Shown here piece by piece: positions 50,329-59,543 of a stretch of DNA of 64,000 nucleotides (position 1 is its first letter; each line of letters opens with the position of its first letter). Made by a program: the position numbers and the translations under genes. The DNA is from Promicromonospora panici (GTDB lineage Bacteria; Actinomycetota; Actinomycetes; Actinomycetales; Cellulomonadaceae), in the NCBI RefSeq assembly GCF_900608595.1, contig NZ_UWYY01000011.1, positions 181,319 through 245,318 of the forward strand, read 5' to 3'. The notes beneath the pieces were generated by a model. That model was not told the DNA's origin, did not search any database, and saw nothing but the letters and a program-made list of their open reading frames with translations.

Positions 50329-51447
50329 ATGGCCTCTCCCCAGCTCCCGCCCCTGCCACGCACGGTGGCGCAGGCACACCAGGCGCGGCACATCCTCACA
50401 GTGCCTGGCGACGTGGAGCTGGACGAGATCGAGGTCCTCGCGCTCTCCCGCTTCTCGGCCACCCGCTGGGACGTGGTCCCGGCCGGCATCCTCCCGGGCA
50501 ACGTGGCCGGCGCCCCGCAGGGCCGCCGTGCGCAGGGCAAGGAGGTGGGCGTGCTGCGGATCTCCCGGCACGCCGTGATCAACGGGCCGTACCTGCCCAC
50601 GGGCGACGGGTTCGACCTCGGTGTCCCGCCGGGCGCCGCGATGGCATTCGACGTCGTCTGCCACCGGGAGCGCGGCGAGGTGCCGTTCCCCGCGGGCGAC
50701 CGCGACGGCATCGGGCGCGCCTTCGCCGCCGGGATGCCCGAACGGGAGGAACGCCGCCTCGTCGAGTGGCTGGTCGCCGTCGCGCGCCGGCTGGGTGGTT
50801 CCCTCCGCCTGGACGTCGGCGGCATGTGGGACGGCTCCGGCGGTCCGACGGCGAAGCCCGGCGCCGGCGTGGTGCTCACCCCGGACGCCGGGGCCGCCAT
50901 CGACATGACCGTGTACTCCGACGTCTGGCTCGACCCGCAGGCCGCGCACACGATCCTGCAGAAGATTCACCCGCGCGCCCGCCTCCACATGGAGGGCCAG
51001 GAGTGGGGCGGGCCACCGAAGGGCATCGCGGAGAAGCCGCTCTACCCGGGCGACCCGCTGGACCCCGAGCTGCGCAGGAAGCTGCACGCGGCCGCCGACG
51101 ACTACGACATCAAGGCCCTCACGGGCCCGCGTGTCCTCGACGGGTACGGCCTGGTAGTGGAGCTCGGCGTCGACGGCATCGTGTCGGTGGAGATCAGCGG
51201 CGAGGAGAAGTTGCCGCGCCTGCTGCGCGGCCTGCCGTGGGCCGAGCAGGGCGCCGTGCGCTACTGGGTGCACTGGGAGCCGCAGGACCTCGTGGAGTCA
51301 CAGCGGGAGTTCCCCGCCATGGAGCTGCGCATCGCGCGGAAGCGCGCGGCAGAGCTGGTGGCCCGGCTCGCCGGCGCCATCCAGGCTGCCGCTGGAGGCG
51401 AGATCGCCGACGAGGACGGCTTTCTGGTAGATCCCACCGACCTCTGA
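50329..51447 (+). CDS. Protein of unknown function, paralogue of 44697-45707
   Basis: A 372-residue soluble protein with no family I can name. Shared with the gene at 44697: DRDGIGRAFAAGMPEREERR, then LVEWLVAVARRLGGSLRLDV, a beta-rich middle, and an end with DEDGFLVDPTDL. The two copies are about 5.6 kb apart and clearly diverged. GAAGGGACC precedes ATG 50329. It converges on bpa. No membrane or export signal. Confidence 0.75.
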   Translation: MASPQLPPLPRTVAQAHQARHILTVPGDVELDEIEVLALSRFSATRWDVVPAGILPGNVAGAPQGRRAQGKEVGVLRISRHAVINGPYLPTGDGFDLGVPPGAAMAFDVVCHRERGEVPFPAGDRDGIGRAFAAGMPEREERRLVEWLVAVARRLGGSLRLDVGGMWDGSGGPTAKPGAGVVLTPDAGAAIDMTVYSDVWLDPQAAHTILQKIHPRARLHMEGQEWGGPPKGIAEKPLYPGDPLDPELRRKLHAAADDYDIKALTGPRVLDGYGLVVELGVDGIVSVEISGEEKLPRLLRGLPWAEQGAVRYWVHWEPQDLVESQREFPAMELRIARKRAAELVARLAGAIQAAAGGEIADEDGFLVDPTDL

Positions 51448-51527
51448 GTGCCCGGGGAGCGCCCGAGCCTTGACCCGCGCCGCCGCCCGTCCCGGCCGGG
51501 TGCGGAGCGGTGGCACGGGGCGGCAGG

Positions 51528-52193
51528 TCAGAGGTACTGGCCAGGGGTCCGGCGCTCGCCGCCCTGCTCGTCGTCCTGCCCGCCCGGCATGGTGGGGCCG
51601 CCTGGGCCGGCGGGGCCGAACGCGGCGGTGCCGGGCGGCAGCGCGCGCCGCATCTGCGAGAGCTGCGCCTGAGCCGCCATCTGCTGCGCCACGAGCGCCG
51701 TCTGGATGCCGTGGAACAGGCCCTCGAGCCAGCCCACGAGTTGTGCCTGGGCCACGCGCAGCTCGGCCTCGGACGGCGTCGAGTCGTCGGAGAACGGCAG
51801 CGTGATCCGGTGCAGCTCGTCGACGAGGTCGGGGGAGAGCCCGTCCTCGAGCTCGTGGATCGAGCGCTCGTGGATCTCGGCCAGGCGCGTGCGTGCCGCC
51901 TCGTCCAGCGGGGCGTCGCGCACCTCGTCGAGCAGCCGCTTGATCATGCCGCCGATGCGCATGACCTTGGCCGGCTCCTCGACCTGACCGACGACGGCCT
52001 CGGCCTCGTCGATCTCGTCGTCCTCGCCGGAGCCGCCGGGCTTGCGCTCCGGCGGCACCGCCGCGCCGTCGGGCGTCACCACCTGGGGGTGGATGGTGGT
52101 CGGGCCGGCGGTGGGGCGGCGGTCCGCCTCGTCCCGGTCGGGGGTGTCGTCGCGTCGCTCGTCGGGCTGGGAGTTCGATCGCTCGTCGGTCAT
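51528..52193 (-). CDS. bpa: Bacterial proteasome activator
   Basis: A 221-residue ring-forming activator (Bpa/PafE) that opens the 20S proteasome gate without ATP and feeds unfolded proteins. The central four-helix core is clear: PAKVMRIGGMIKRLLDEVRD, HERSIHELEDGLSPDLVDEL and AQAQLVGWLEGLFHGIQTAL. It ends with the GQYL tail that docks in the proteasome alpha-ring. The first 70 residues are acidic and disordered. ATG 52193 is preferred because homologues begin there; ATG 52280 gives an unlikely extension. The presence implies a proteasome in this organism. Confidence 0.92.
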   Translation of the reverse strand: MTDERSNSQPDERRDDTPDRDEADRRPTAGPTTIHPQVVTPDGAAVPPERKPGGSGEDDEIDEAEAVVGQVEEPAKVMRIGGMIKRLLDEVRDAPLDEAARTRLAEIHERSIHELEDGLSPDLVDELHRITLPFSDDSTPSEAELRVAQAQLVGWLEGLFHGIQTALVAQQMAAQAQLSQMRRALPPGTAAFGPAGPGGPTMPGGQDDEQGGERRTPGQYL

Positions 52194-52287
52194 GGGCCCA
52201 GTCTTGCCCGAATTGGTTGTCGTCCGCATGGCAGCTTCGGCGCGGGAACGAAATTGTCGGCCATGCCTATATATAGGCACGAGTTGA

Positions 52288-53265
52288 TCAGGGGACCAGG
52301 AGCACTTTGCCGAAGGCCTCGCCCGACTCCAGCAGATCGTGCGCGGACTGCGCCTCGGCGAACGGGATCCGGGCGTGCACGACCGGCCGCACCCGCCCGT
52401 CAGCGATCATCGGCCACACGTGCTGCTCGGTGTCGGCCACGATGCGCGCCTTCTCGTCCGAGGGCCGCGACCTGAGCAGCGTGCCGGTGACCGTACCGCG
52501 CCGGGCGAGCAGGGCGCTGAGGTCGAGCTCGCCGCGCCGCCCCTGCTGCATGCCGATGACCACCAGGCGCCCGCCTCGCGCCAGGGCGCGGACGTTGTCG
52601 CCCAGGGCACCGCCGCCGAGCAGGTCGAGGACGACGTCGGCGCCGCGGCCGTCCGTCGCTCGCCGCACCTCCTCGACGAAGTCCTGCTCCCGGTGGTCGA
52701 TGACGAGGTCCGCCCCGAGCTCGGCGCACCGCGCCGTGCGCTCCGGCCCGCCGGCGGTCGTGGCCACGCGCGCACCCAGGGCGCGCGCGACCTGGATGGC
52801 GGTGGTGCCGATGCCGCCGGATCCGCCGTGGACCAGCGCCCATTCGCCGGAACGCAGCCCGCCGACGTCGACAAGGTTGTTCCAGACAGTGCATGCTGCT
52901 TCGGGGAGGGCTGCGGCGTCGACCAGGTCGACGCCGCTCGGTACCGGGAGAACCTGCGTCTCGCGGACCACCACCTCTTCCGCGTAACCGCCGCCTTCGA
53001 GCAGCGCGACCACCCGGTCTCCGGCGTGCCAACGCGACACGCCGAGTCCGACACGCTTCACAGTTCCGGATATCTCAAGGCCTGGCCAGTCGGGAGCATT
53101 CGGGGGAGGGGGGTAGTATCCGGCCCGTTGGAGCAGGTCAGCGCGATTCACGCCGGCAGCGGCGACGGTGATCACTACGTCGCTTTGGCCAGCAATCGGG
53201 TGATTCAGGGATGAAAGGGAGAGTTTCCCTGAGGGGCCCGGTCCGGATATCGTGACGGCTCGCAC
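52288..53265 (-). CDS. NAD(P)H:quinone oxidoreductase / zinc-free MDR family
   Basis: A 325-residue medium-chain dehydrogenase/reductase of the quinone-oxidoreductase (PIG3-like) branch. Landmarks: VAAAGVNRADLLQRAGYYPP in the catalytic domain and the Rossmann motif VHGGSGGIGTTAIQVARALG. The usual structural-zinc cysteines are absent, as expected for this branch. It reduces quinones or related enones with NADPH. GTG 53265 precedes the matching N-terminus. Divergent from cvnA by 140 bases. Cytoplasmic. Confidence 0.9.
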   Translation of the reverse strand: MRAVTISGPGPSGKLSLSSLNHPIAGQSDVVITVAAAGVNRADLLQRAGYYPPPPNAPDWPGLEISGTVKRVGLGVSRWHAGDRVVALLEGGGYAEEVVVRETQVLPVPSGVDLVDAAALPEAACTVWNNLVDVGGLRSGEWALVHGGSGGIGTTAIQVARALGARVATTAGGPERTARCAELGADLVIDHREQDFVEEVRRATDGRGADVVLDLLGGGALGDNVRALARGGRLVVIGMQQGRRGELDLSALLARRGTVTGTLLRSRPSDEKARIVADTEQHVWPMIADGRVRPVVHARIPFAEAQSAHDLLESGEAFGKVLLVP

Positions 53266-53405
53266 ATCGATGAAGCCTACTTCCGTGTGGCCTCACGAGG
53301 GTCGTAGCGGAAACCGGGTGCCGGTAACTTGTACGCAGCACCGAGGGATGTACGGCGGGCACGAGCACGCCACCCCTTCCGGATCAGTGATGGAGAGAGG
53401 TACGC

Positions 53406-56400
53406 ATGTTCCGCAGGTTGGGAGTGCGCGGGAAAGTTCTTGCGACACTGGTCACGCCTGCCATCGTCCTGGTCATCGCAGCGGCGTACATCATCGGCCT
53501 GTCTGTGGTCGACGCGATGCGCGCGCAGCAGACGAGCGATCTCGTCGCCGCGCTGGAGTACCAGGACGCGGCAGGAACGACTTTCGCGCAGGAACGATCG
53601 CTCAACATCGTCGCGATGACCGACGACGGCCCGGACGGCGAGGCCGCCCGTCGCGCTCTGCTGCAGGGCACGCCTGAGGTCGATGAGAACGGCAAGCCCG
53701 TCATGGACGACGACGGCAACCCGGTGTGGGCAGCCCCGGCGGCCCAGGCGCAGACGATCACCGCTCTCGACAAGCGCGACGACGCGCTCCTGGACATCGA
53801 CATCTCGATGCTGGACCAGCGCGTCAAGACCGCCGTCACGGAGACCATCGAGGACCGCGCGGCCATCACCGACGTGCAGAAGAAGGTCGCTGCCGGACGG
53901 CTCACCGAGAAGGTCGCGACCGAGGCGTACGGCACCTACATCGACGGCGCCCTCGAGGTGATGGACGCCATCGCCGACACGTCCGAGGACCGCGAGCTGG
54001 GCACCCGCCTCGAGGCGTACTACTCGATGGACGAGCTGATGCTGACGACCACCTACGAGCGCCCGCTGGTCGCCCTGACCCTCGGCATCGCCGCGGTGAG
54101 CCCGGATGCGGCCCAGAACATGGCGCTGCGCGCCGCGGACCAGGTGAACCTGGGTGACCGCGAGTGGGACGCCACGCAGGACCTCTTCGACCGGATCCCC
54201 GGCGACTACCAGGTGCCCGGCATGGACGGCATCTACGGCTCCGTCCGCGGTGCCGTCGCGCGGGGCGACCTCGCGGCGATCCAGCCGGCCCAGGGCGCGG
54301 CGTTCCCGGACGAGTCCGCCAAGTGGGTCGAGGAGGGCCGCATCGTTCGTGACGCGGTCCGCGAGGACTCCGCGGCCTTCGCGCAGGAGCGGGCCGACGT
54401 CGCCGCGAACCGCGCCTACCTCACCGGTGGCATCGCGATCGCGGCCCTCGGCTTCTCGATCATCACGGCGCTCGTGATCGCCCGCCGCCTGGTCTCCCCG
54501 CTGCGCCGCCTCACCCAGGCCGCCGGCGTGGTCCGTGACCGCCTCCCCACCCTGGTGGAGCAGGTGTCGGTGCCGGGTCAGGGCCCGAGCATCGACCTGG
54601 ACCCGATCACGGTCGAGTCGTCGGACGAGATCGGCCAGCTCGCCGCGGCGTTCAACGACGTCAACAGAACGACCATCGACGTAGCCCGCGAACAGGCAGC
54701 CCTTCGCGGCTCCATCGCCGAGATGTTCGTCAACGTGGCCCGCCGCGACCAGGTGCTCCTCAACCGGCAGCTCGCGTTCCTCGACGACCTCGAGCGTTCC
54801 GAGGAAGACCCGTCGACGCTGTCGAACCTGTTCCGGCTCGACCACCTCGCGACCCGGATGCGCCGCAACGCGGAGTCCCTCCTGGTGCTCGCAGGCATCG
54901 ACTCCGGTCGACGCGTCCGCCAGCCGATGCCGGTCTCCGACGTCATCCGTACGGCGTCGTCCGAGATCGAGCTGTACGACCGGGTGCGCCTGAACCTCGT
55001 CGTCGACCCGATGATGCTGGGCCACAACGCGCTGAACGCGGCGCACCTGCTGGCCGAGCTTCTCGAGAACGCGACGATGTTCTCCGAGCCCCACACGCCG
55101 GTCGAGGTCACCACGGCCCGTGACGAGCAGTTCGTGACCGTCGTGGTCCGCGACCACGGCCTGGGGATGAACCCGGACGAGGTGGCAGAGGCGAACCGCA
55201 AGGTGCTCAGCCACGCCGCGTCGGACGCCGTCGGCGCCCAGCGTCTCGGCCTCTACGTGGTCGGCCGCCTGTCGGACCGCCTCGGCGCCCAGGTCGCGTT
55301 CGGTGTGGGCGAGGGCGGCACGGGCACCGAGGTGACCGTCCGCTTCCCGGCGGTGCTGTTCATGCCGGACAACGCGATGCCGCTGCCGATGCCGACGGAT
55401 CCGCTGGAGGCCAACACGCAGGCGGCCGCCTCGCAGTTCAACGGCGGCCTGGCCACGGGCCCGGGTACCGGCGCGATGCGGAGCGCGGGTGCGCCCAACA
55501 ACGGTTTCGGCTCGCCCGGCATCACGGCGGCCTCACCGGCGACGACCTCCGTCCCGCAGCAGGGCGGCATGCCGGTCCCGACCGGCACGTCGCAGGTCGC
55601 CGCTGCCGCGTTCGCGGCCCAGCCGGCTCCCGCCGCTCAGCAGGTAGACATCAACGCCCTCACGGACGGCACGACGGCGCTCGGCCTGGCCCGGCGCCGT
55701 AGCTCGACCGCCGCCCAGCCGATGGCGGAGACGACCCCGACCGGCTCGATCGTGCTGCCGGAGATCCAGACGCCGTCGCTCCCGCAGGAGTACCAGGGCG
55801 ACGACAACGCCTGGGCCCCGCCGGCGAACGTGTCCGAGGGCAATTCCCTGCCGAGCCGACAGCGGGCGCCGAAGCAGGAGGAGCCGGTCGCACCGGTCTT
55901 CGAGGACACCACGCCGGCCGCGGTGGACGTGGACCAGCGCAGCGCGCTCTTCTCGAGCTTCCGCTCCCTGAACACGATCGACCCGGTCGACGGCGGTGGC
56001 ACCCAGTCGCTGCAGCTCGACCCGGTCACCCAGGACCCCGCCGCGCTGCCGGGGATGTCCGACACCGACGTGATGCGGTTCCCGGCTGCGGGCGGTGCTC
56101 AGGCCCCGGCCCCGGCTCAGAACTTCGGCGGCGGGCGGCCGGAGGGCCTCGGCGGACCGAACCAGGGCGACGGCGGACAGTCGCAGGGCTTCGGGGCGGA
56201 GGCTCCCGAGGGACCCGACTCGTCCTTCGAGGCGCTGCCCGCGTTCGAGGAGCTCATGGCGGACCTTCCGAGCCGCCGCTCCACGGCAGCGGCTCAGCAG
56301 GGTGCCAAGCCGGCCCAGCAGAAGCGCGGCCTGTTCGGTCGCCGTCCGGGCCAGCCGGCCACCGGTGAGCTGCGCGCCTACCAGCCGCAGGAGCGCCCGG

Positions 56401-57599
56401 CATCGCGTCCGATCCAGGCGGTCGGTGGCCCCGTGACCGGCGTGCCGCCCTTCGGCGCCCCGGCGGCGCCCGCGCCGAACGTCGAGACGCAGAGTTTCCA
56501 GGTGCAGAACTTCCAGGCACCGGGCGGCCAGCCGCAGCAGGACTTCCAGCCGTTGCAGGACTTCCAGCCCCAGCAGGACTTCCAGCCGTTGCAGGACTTC
56601 CAGCCGCGACAGGACCTCCAGCCGCGACAGGACTTCCAGCAGCAGGAGTTCCAGGCGCCGAGCGCTCCGCAGCAGAGCGCCCCCGCTCCGCAGCAGGCGG
56701 CCCCCATGACCGGCGCCTACCCGGTCCAGGCGCCGCAGGCGCCCGTGGCGGACCCGACCTACCAGCGCGGCTACCAGGAGGGCTACCAGCGGGCCGTCCA
56801 GGAGTCGCTGACGTCGGCGACGCCGGCCGTGCCGAGCGCCCCGGCGGGTGGCACGGTTCCCCTGCCGAACGCACAGCAGGCGGCCCCGGCACCCGCGCAA
56901 GGTACGAACCCGTTCGTCGACGCCGCGCCGCGCGCGGCGGCCGCGCCTGCCCCGGCGCCCGCTCCCGAGCAGGCACCCTCCTCGTTCGCATCGAGCCCGG
57001 CCACTCAGGCCGTACCGATGGCGACCGCGCAGCAGTCCTTCGAGGCACCCGCTCGCGAGTTCAGCGAGCCGTACCCGACAGGCGCTGTGTACGACCCGAC
57101 GTACGGTTCACCGGCTCCGCTCGCCAAGCGGGCTGCCGGCACCGACGGCGACGGCAAGGACCCACTGGACCCGGAGTACGTGCGGGACTCGGTGGAGGCT
57201 CGGTCGGAGTGGACGGCCTCGGCGGTCCTCTACGAGGAGATGACGAGCCTTCTTCGCCGCGGGGCCTTCCAGGAAGATGATGTGAAAGAGAACGACTCAT
57301 ACCGTCCAGCAGCCGTCAACACCGAGGTTGCCAATGTCGGTCTGACCCGCCGCACTCGCGGTGCCTCCGGCACCGGGGCGGACCCCACTGTCGAGCGTCT
57401 CTCAGCTCGCATCGACCGTGATCCCGAGCAGCTTCGCTCACGTCTCTCGGCATTCCAGTCGGCCACCGCGCGTGGCCGGTCGGAGTCCGTCGACGGGGGC
57501 GAATCGGAGCACGAGAACGGCAAGAAGGCCGATGGGGACTCGACGTGGGCACCCTCGACCGTGAATCATGTCCCTGACTCAGCGCCGCAGTCGCGGTGA
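53406..57599 (+). CDS. cvnA: Conservon histidine kinase-like protein with NIT domain
   Basis: A 1397-residue membrane sensor, the CvnA of a conservon. TM1 (about 13-34), an extracellular NIT domain (about 40-335) and TM2 (about 338-360) are followed by a HAMP-like part. The H-box-like LFRLDHLATRMRRNAESLLV and a HATPase domain (LLAELLENATMFSEPHTPVE, VRDHGLGMNPDEVAEA) end near residue 660. Then comes a very long Pro/Gln/Ala-rich tail of about 730 residues with an 18-bp repeat array. A GAGAGG ribosome site precedes the ATG. It starts a four-gene operon; CvnA works with a roadblock protein and a small GTPase-like partner. Confidence 0.9.
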   Translation: MFRRLGVRGKVLATLVTPAIVLVIAAAYIIGLSVVDAMRAQQTSDLVAALEYQDAAGTTFAQERSLNIVAMTDDGPDGEAARRALLQGTPEVDENGKPVMDDDGNPVWAAPAAQAQTITALDKRDDALLDIDISMLDQRVKTAVTETIEDRAAITDVQKKVAAGRLTEKVATEAYGTYIDGALEVMDAIADTSEDRELGTRLEAYYSMDELMLTTTYERPLVALTLGIAAVSPDAAQNMALRAADQVNLGDREWDATQDLFDRIPGDYQVPGMDGIYGSVRGAVARGDLAAIQPAQGAAFPDESAKWVEEGRIVRDAVREDSAAFAQERADVAANRAYLTGGIAIAALGFSIITALVIARRLVSPLRRLTQAAGVVRDRLPTLVEQVSVPGQGPSIDLDPITVESSDEIGQLAAAFNDVNRTTIDVAREQAALRGSIAEMFVNVARRDQVLLNRQLAFLDDLERSEEDPSTLSNLFRLDHLATRMRRNAESLLVLAGIDSGRRVRQPMPVSDVIRTASSEIELYDRVRLNLVVDPMMLGHNALNAAHLLAELLENATMFSEPHTPVEVTTARDEQFVTVVVRDHGLGMNPDEVAEANRKVLSHAASDAVGAQRLGLYVVGRLSDRLGAQVAFGVGEGGTGTEVTVRFPAVLFMPDNAMPLPMPTDPLEANTQAAASQFNGGLATGPGTGAMRSAGAPNNGFGSPGITAASPATTSVPQQGGMPVPTGTSQVAAAAFAAQPAPAAQQVDINALTDGTTALGLARRRSSTAAQPMAETTPTGSIVLPEIQTPSLPQEYQGDDNAWAPPANVSEGNSLPSRQRAPKQEEPVAPVFEDTTPAAVDVDQRSALFSSFRSLNTIDPVDGGGTQSLQLDPVTQDPAALPGMSDTDVMRFPAAGGAQAPAPAQNFGGGRPEGLGGPNQGDGGQSQGFGAEAPEGPDSSFEALPAFEELMADLPSRRSTAAAQQGAKPAQQKRGLFGRRPGQPATGELRAYQPQERPASRPIQAVGGPVTGVPPFGAPAAPAPNVETQSFQVQNFQAPGGQPQQDFQPLQDFQPQQDFQPLQDFQPRQDLQPRQDFQQQEFQAPSAPQQSAPAPQQAAPMTGAYPVQAPQAPVADPTYQRGYQEGYQRAVQESLTSATPAVPSAPAGGTVPLPNAQQAAPAPAQGTNPFVDAAPRAAAAPAPAPAPEQAPSSFASSPATQAVPMATAQQSFEAPAREFSEPYPTGAVYDPTYGSPAPLAKRAAGTDGDGKDPLDPEYVRDSVEARSEWTASAVLYEEMTSLLRRGAFQEDDVKENDSYRPAAVNTEVANVGLTRRTRGASGTGADPTVERLSARIDRDPEQLRSRLSAFQSATARGRSESVDGGESEHENGKKADGDSTWAPSTVNHVPDSAPQSR
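56538..56645 (+). repeat. In-frame 18-bp tandem repeats in cvnA
   Basis: About six copies of an 18-bp unit coding QDFQPL, QDFQPQ or QDFQPR. Copies differ slightly (QDLQPR, QDFQQQ). Such repeats can gain or lose units and so change tail length. Confidence 0.8.
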
Positions 57600-57641
57600 C
57601 AAGCAAGCGCGTCTGTGGATTCTGACTAGGAGGAACAGAGA

Positions 57642-58091
57642 GTGACCCTCAGCACCGAAGCAACGAATTTCGGGTGGCTGCTCGACAACTTCGTGCGTAC
57701 CGTTCCCGGCAGCCGGCACACGCTCGTCGTGTCGGCGGACGGCCTGCTCATGGCGATGTCCGACCAGCTCGACCGCACCAGCGGCGACCAGCTCGCGGCG
57801 ATCGTTTCGGGTATGTCAAGCCTTACGCGTGGAGCTTCTCGGCAGCTCAACGGCGGTAATGTCCGTCAGGCGATCATCGAGATGGACAACGGGTTCCTTT
57901 TCCTGATGAACGTCTCGAACGGGTCCGTGCTCGGCGTGGTCGCGGAGGCCACCTGCGACATCGGTCTCATCGGCTACGAGATGGCTCTTCTGGTGTCCCG
58001 CACCGAGGCCACGCTCACGCCACAGCTGATCTCGGAGATGCGTGGCAGCCTCCCGGTCGATGGGCAGACCCGAGCCGCCAGCGTGGGATGA
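57642..58091 (+). CDS. cvnB: Roadblock/LC7-domain protein of the conservon
   Basis: A 149-residue single roadblock/LC7 domain (FGWLLDNFVRTVPGSRHTLV, VSADGLLMAMSDQLDRTSGD, FLFLMNVSNGSVLGVVAEAT). CvnB acts as a regulator or docking partner of the CvnD GTPase. GTG 57642 has AGGAGG upstream. Length and order match Streptomyces conservons. Second gene of the cvn operon, 42 bases after cvnA. Confidence 0.94.
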   Translation: MTLSTEATNFGWLLDNFVRTVPGSRHTLVVSADGLLMAMSDQLDRTSGDQLAAIVSGMSSLTRGASRQLNGGNVRQAIIEMDNGFLFLMNVSNGSVLGVVAEATCDIGLIGYEMALLVSRTEATLTPQLISEMRGSLPVDGQTRAASVG

Positions 58092-58101
58092 GGACTCGAC
58101 C

Positions 58102-58512
58102 ATGACGTACGCACCTTTCGGTTCCCAGGGGCAGGGGGATGTCCGTGAGACGTCCACCGTGCGCCCCTACGCGGTCACCGGAGGCCGGGTGCGGTCGGAG
58201 CTGTCCGACCTGCCGCTCGAGGCCCTCGTGGAGGTTCTGCCCGGCGCGGTCAGCAGTTTCGGGTTGCCGCCCGAGAAGCGCGCGATCCTCCAGCACGCCG
58301 CGCACACGTACGTGTCGATCGCCGAGCTCTCGGCCCTTCTGCGGCTGCCCCTGGGTGTCGTCCGGATCCTTGTGGCGGACATGCAGGAGGAAGGGCACGT
58401 CACCGTGCACACCTCGACACCGGTTAACGTCCACACAGGCCACGGCAGCTCGAACTCGGGCCTGTCGCTGAGCGTCTTGGAGAGTGTTCTGAATGGCATT
58501 TCCGCCCTCTGA
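58102..58512 (+). CDS. cvnC: DUF742 winged-helix protein of the conservon
   Basis: A 136-residue DUF742 protein with a winged-helix look: VRPYAVTGGRVRSELSDLPL near residue 20, then AHTYVSIAELSALLRLPLGV and VRILVADMQEEGHVTVHTST. ATG 58102 is preferred, with GAGGA seven bases upstream; ATG 58063 would overlap cvnB. Its end overlaps cvnD by 20 bases, so translation is coupled. Confidence 0.92.
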   Translation: MTYAPFGSQGQGDVRETSTVRPYAVTGGRVRSELSDLPLEALVEVLPGAVSSFGLPPEKRAILQHAAHTYVSIAELSALLRLPLGVVRILVADMQEEGHVTVHTSTPVNVHTGHGSSNSGLSLSVLESVLNGISAL

Positions 58513-59323
58513 CGGCGGGGCCCGTAGCGGTCCCAACTGGGCCCCGGTGTCGGGTAACGCCGGCACTGCGACCGCTTCATCGAACACGCCTGCGCGCCAG
58601 AGCGTGCTGGGTGGGGGCGGTGGCGCTCCGGCGCCCGCCGCTCAGGCGTCTCGTCCGGCGCAGGCACAGCCTGCCCCGCCGGTGATGCAGCAGGCGCCGG
58701 CCGGCAATGCCGGGGCGCAGGCGGCACCGGGCGCGCAGCCCGCGGCCGAGCGCACAGCGCCGACGGTCGTCAAGATCGTCGTCGCCGGTGGCTTCGCTGT
58801 GGGCAAGACGACGTTCATCGGTTCGATCTCCGACGTCGAGCCGCTGAACACCGAAGCCGCGATGACCGAGCACTCGGTGGGCGTGGACGACGCCGGTGGT
58901 GTCACCGACCGCAAGACCACCACGACGGTGGCCATGGACTTCGGTCGTGTCGAGCTCCCGGGCAACCTGTGGCTGTACCTGTTCGGCACCCCGGGCCAGG
59001 ACCGCTTCCTCTTCATGTGGGACGACCTGGTGCGCGGTGCTATCGGTGCGGTCGTCCTGGTCGACACCGACCGCCTCGAACAGTGCTTCCCGGCCATCGA
59101 CTACTTCGAGTCGCGCAACATCCCGTTCGTCGTGGGCGTGAACTGCTTCGACGGCGTGGCCAAGCACCGGCTCGAGGACGTGCGGGAGGCCCTGCAGATC
59201 CCCGCGCACGTGCCGATGCTCTACACGGACGCACGGTCCCGTGCGGCGACCAAGCAGACGCTCATCGCGCTGGTCCAGCTCGCGATGCGTCAGCTCCGCT
59301 CCGGCGCTCAGGCGCAGGGCTGA
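58493..59323 (+). CDS. cvnD: GTP-binding protein of the conservon
   Basis: A 276-residue small-GTPase-like protein. The P-loop is VVAGGFAVGKTTFIGSISD (about 96-114), the switch segment is LFGTPGQDRFLFMWDDLVRG, and VVGVNCFDG is the N/TKxD-like nucleotide part. Unusually, about 90 residues of Pro/Ala/Gln-rich sequence precede the GTPase, whereas standard CvnD is about 190-200 residues. It completes the cvnABCD operon; there is no cytochrome P450 (cvnE/F). A terminator follows at 59345. Confidence 0.93.
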   Translation: MAFPPSDGGARSGPNWAPVSGNAGTATASSNTPARQSVLGGGGGAPAPAAQASRPAQAQPAPPVMQQAPAGNAGAQAAPGAQPAAERTAPTVVKIVVAGGFAVGKTTFIGSISDVEPLNTEAAMTEHSVGVDDAGGVTDRKTTTTVAMDFGRVELPGNLWLYLFGTPGQDRFLFMWDDLVRGAIGAVVLVDTDRLEQCFPAIDYFESRNIPFVVGVNCFDGVAKHRLEDVREALQIPAHVPMLYTDARSRAATKQTLIALVQLAMRQLRSGAQAQG

Positions 59324-59344
59324 GCCACTCTCCAGCACTCCGCG

Positions 59345-59377
59345 GACGGCGGGCCACCTCGCGGGCGGCCCGCCGTC
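59345..59377 (+). terminator. Terminator of the conservon operon
   Basis: Perfect 11-bp arms (gacggcgggcc/ggcccgccgtc) around an 11-nt loop, 21 bases after the cvnD stop, followed by gctgttcc. Confidence 0.85.
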
Positions 59378-59394
59378 GCTGTTCCGGCGGACGC

Positions 59395-59400
59395 TAGACT
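59395..59400 (+). promoter_or_regulatory. -10 hexamer of tRNA-Ser gene
   Basis: TAGACT, about 50 bases upstream of the tRNA. No clear -35 partner. Confidence 0.4.
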
Positions 59401-59450
59401 GTGTGGCCGCGCCGTCGTGCCTGTAGCACGGTAGGACGTGGGTGGTGCAA

Positions 59451-59535
59451 GGAGGGCTGACAGAGCGGCCTAATGTGACAGTCTTGAAAACTGTTGTGCG
59501 GCAACGCACCGGGGGTTCGAATCCCTCGCCCTCCG
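59451..59535 (+). tRNA. tRNA-Ser (TGA anticodon)
   Basis: 85-nt class II tRNA. The acceptor is ggagggc/gccctcc with discriminator G, the anticodon stem is acagt/actgt with loop CTTGAAA giving TGA, it has a long variable arm (gtgcggcaacgcac), and the T-loop is ggttcgaatcc. CCA is not encoded. Confidence 0.95.
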
Positions 59536-59543
59536 CTCGTGAT

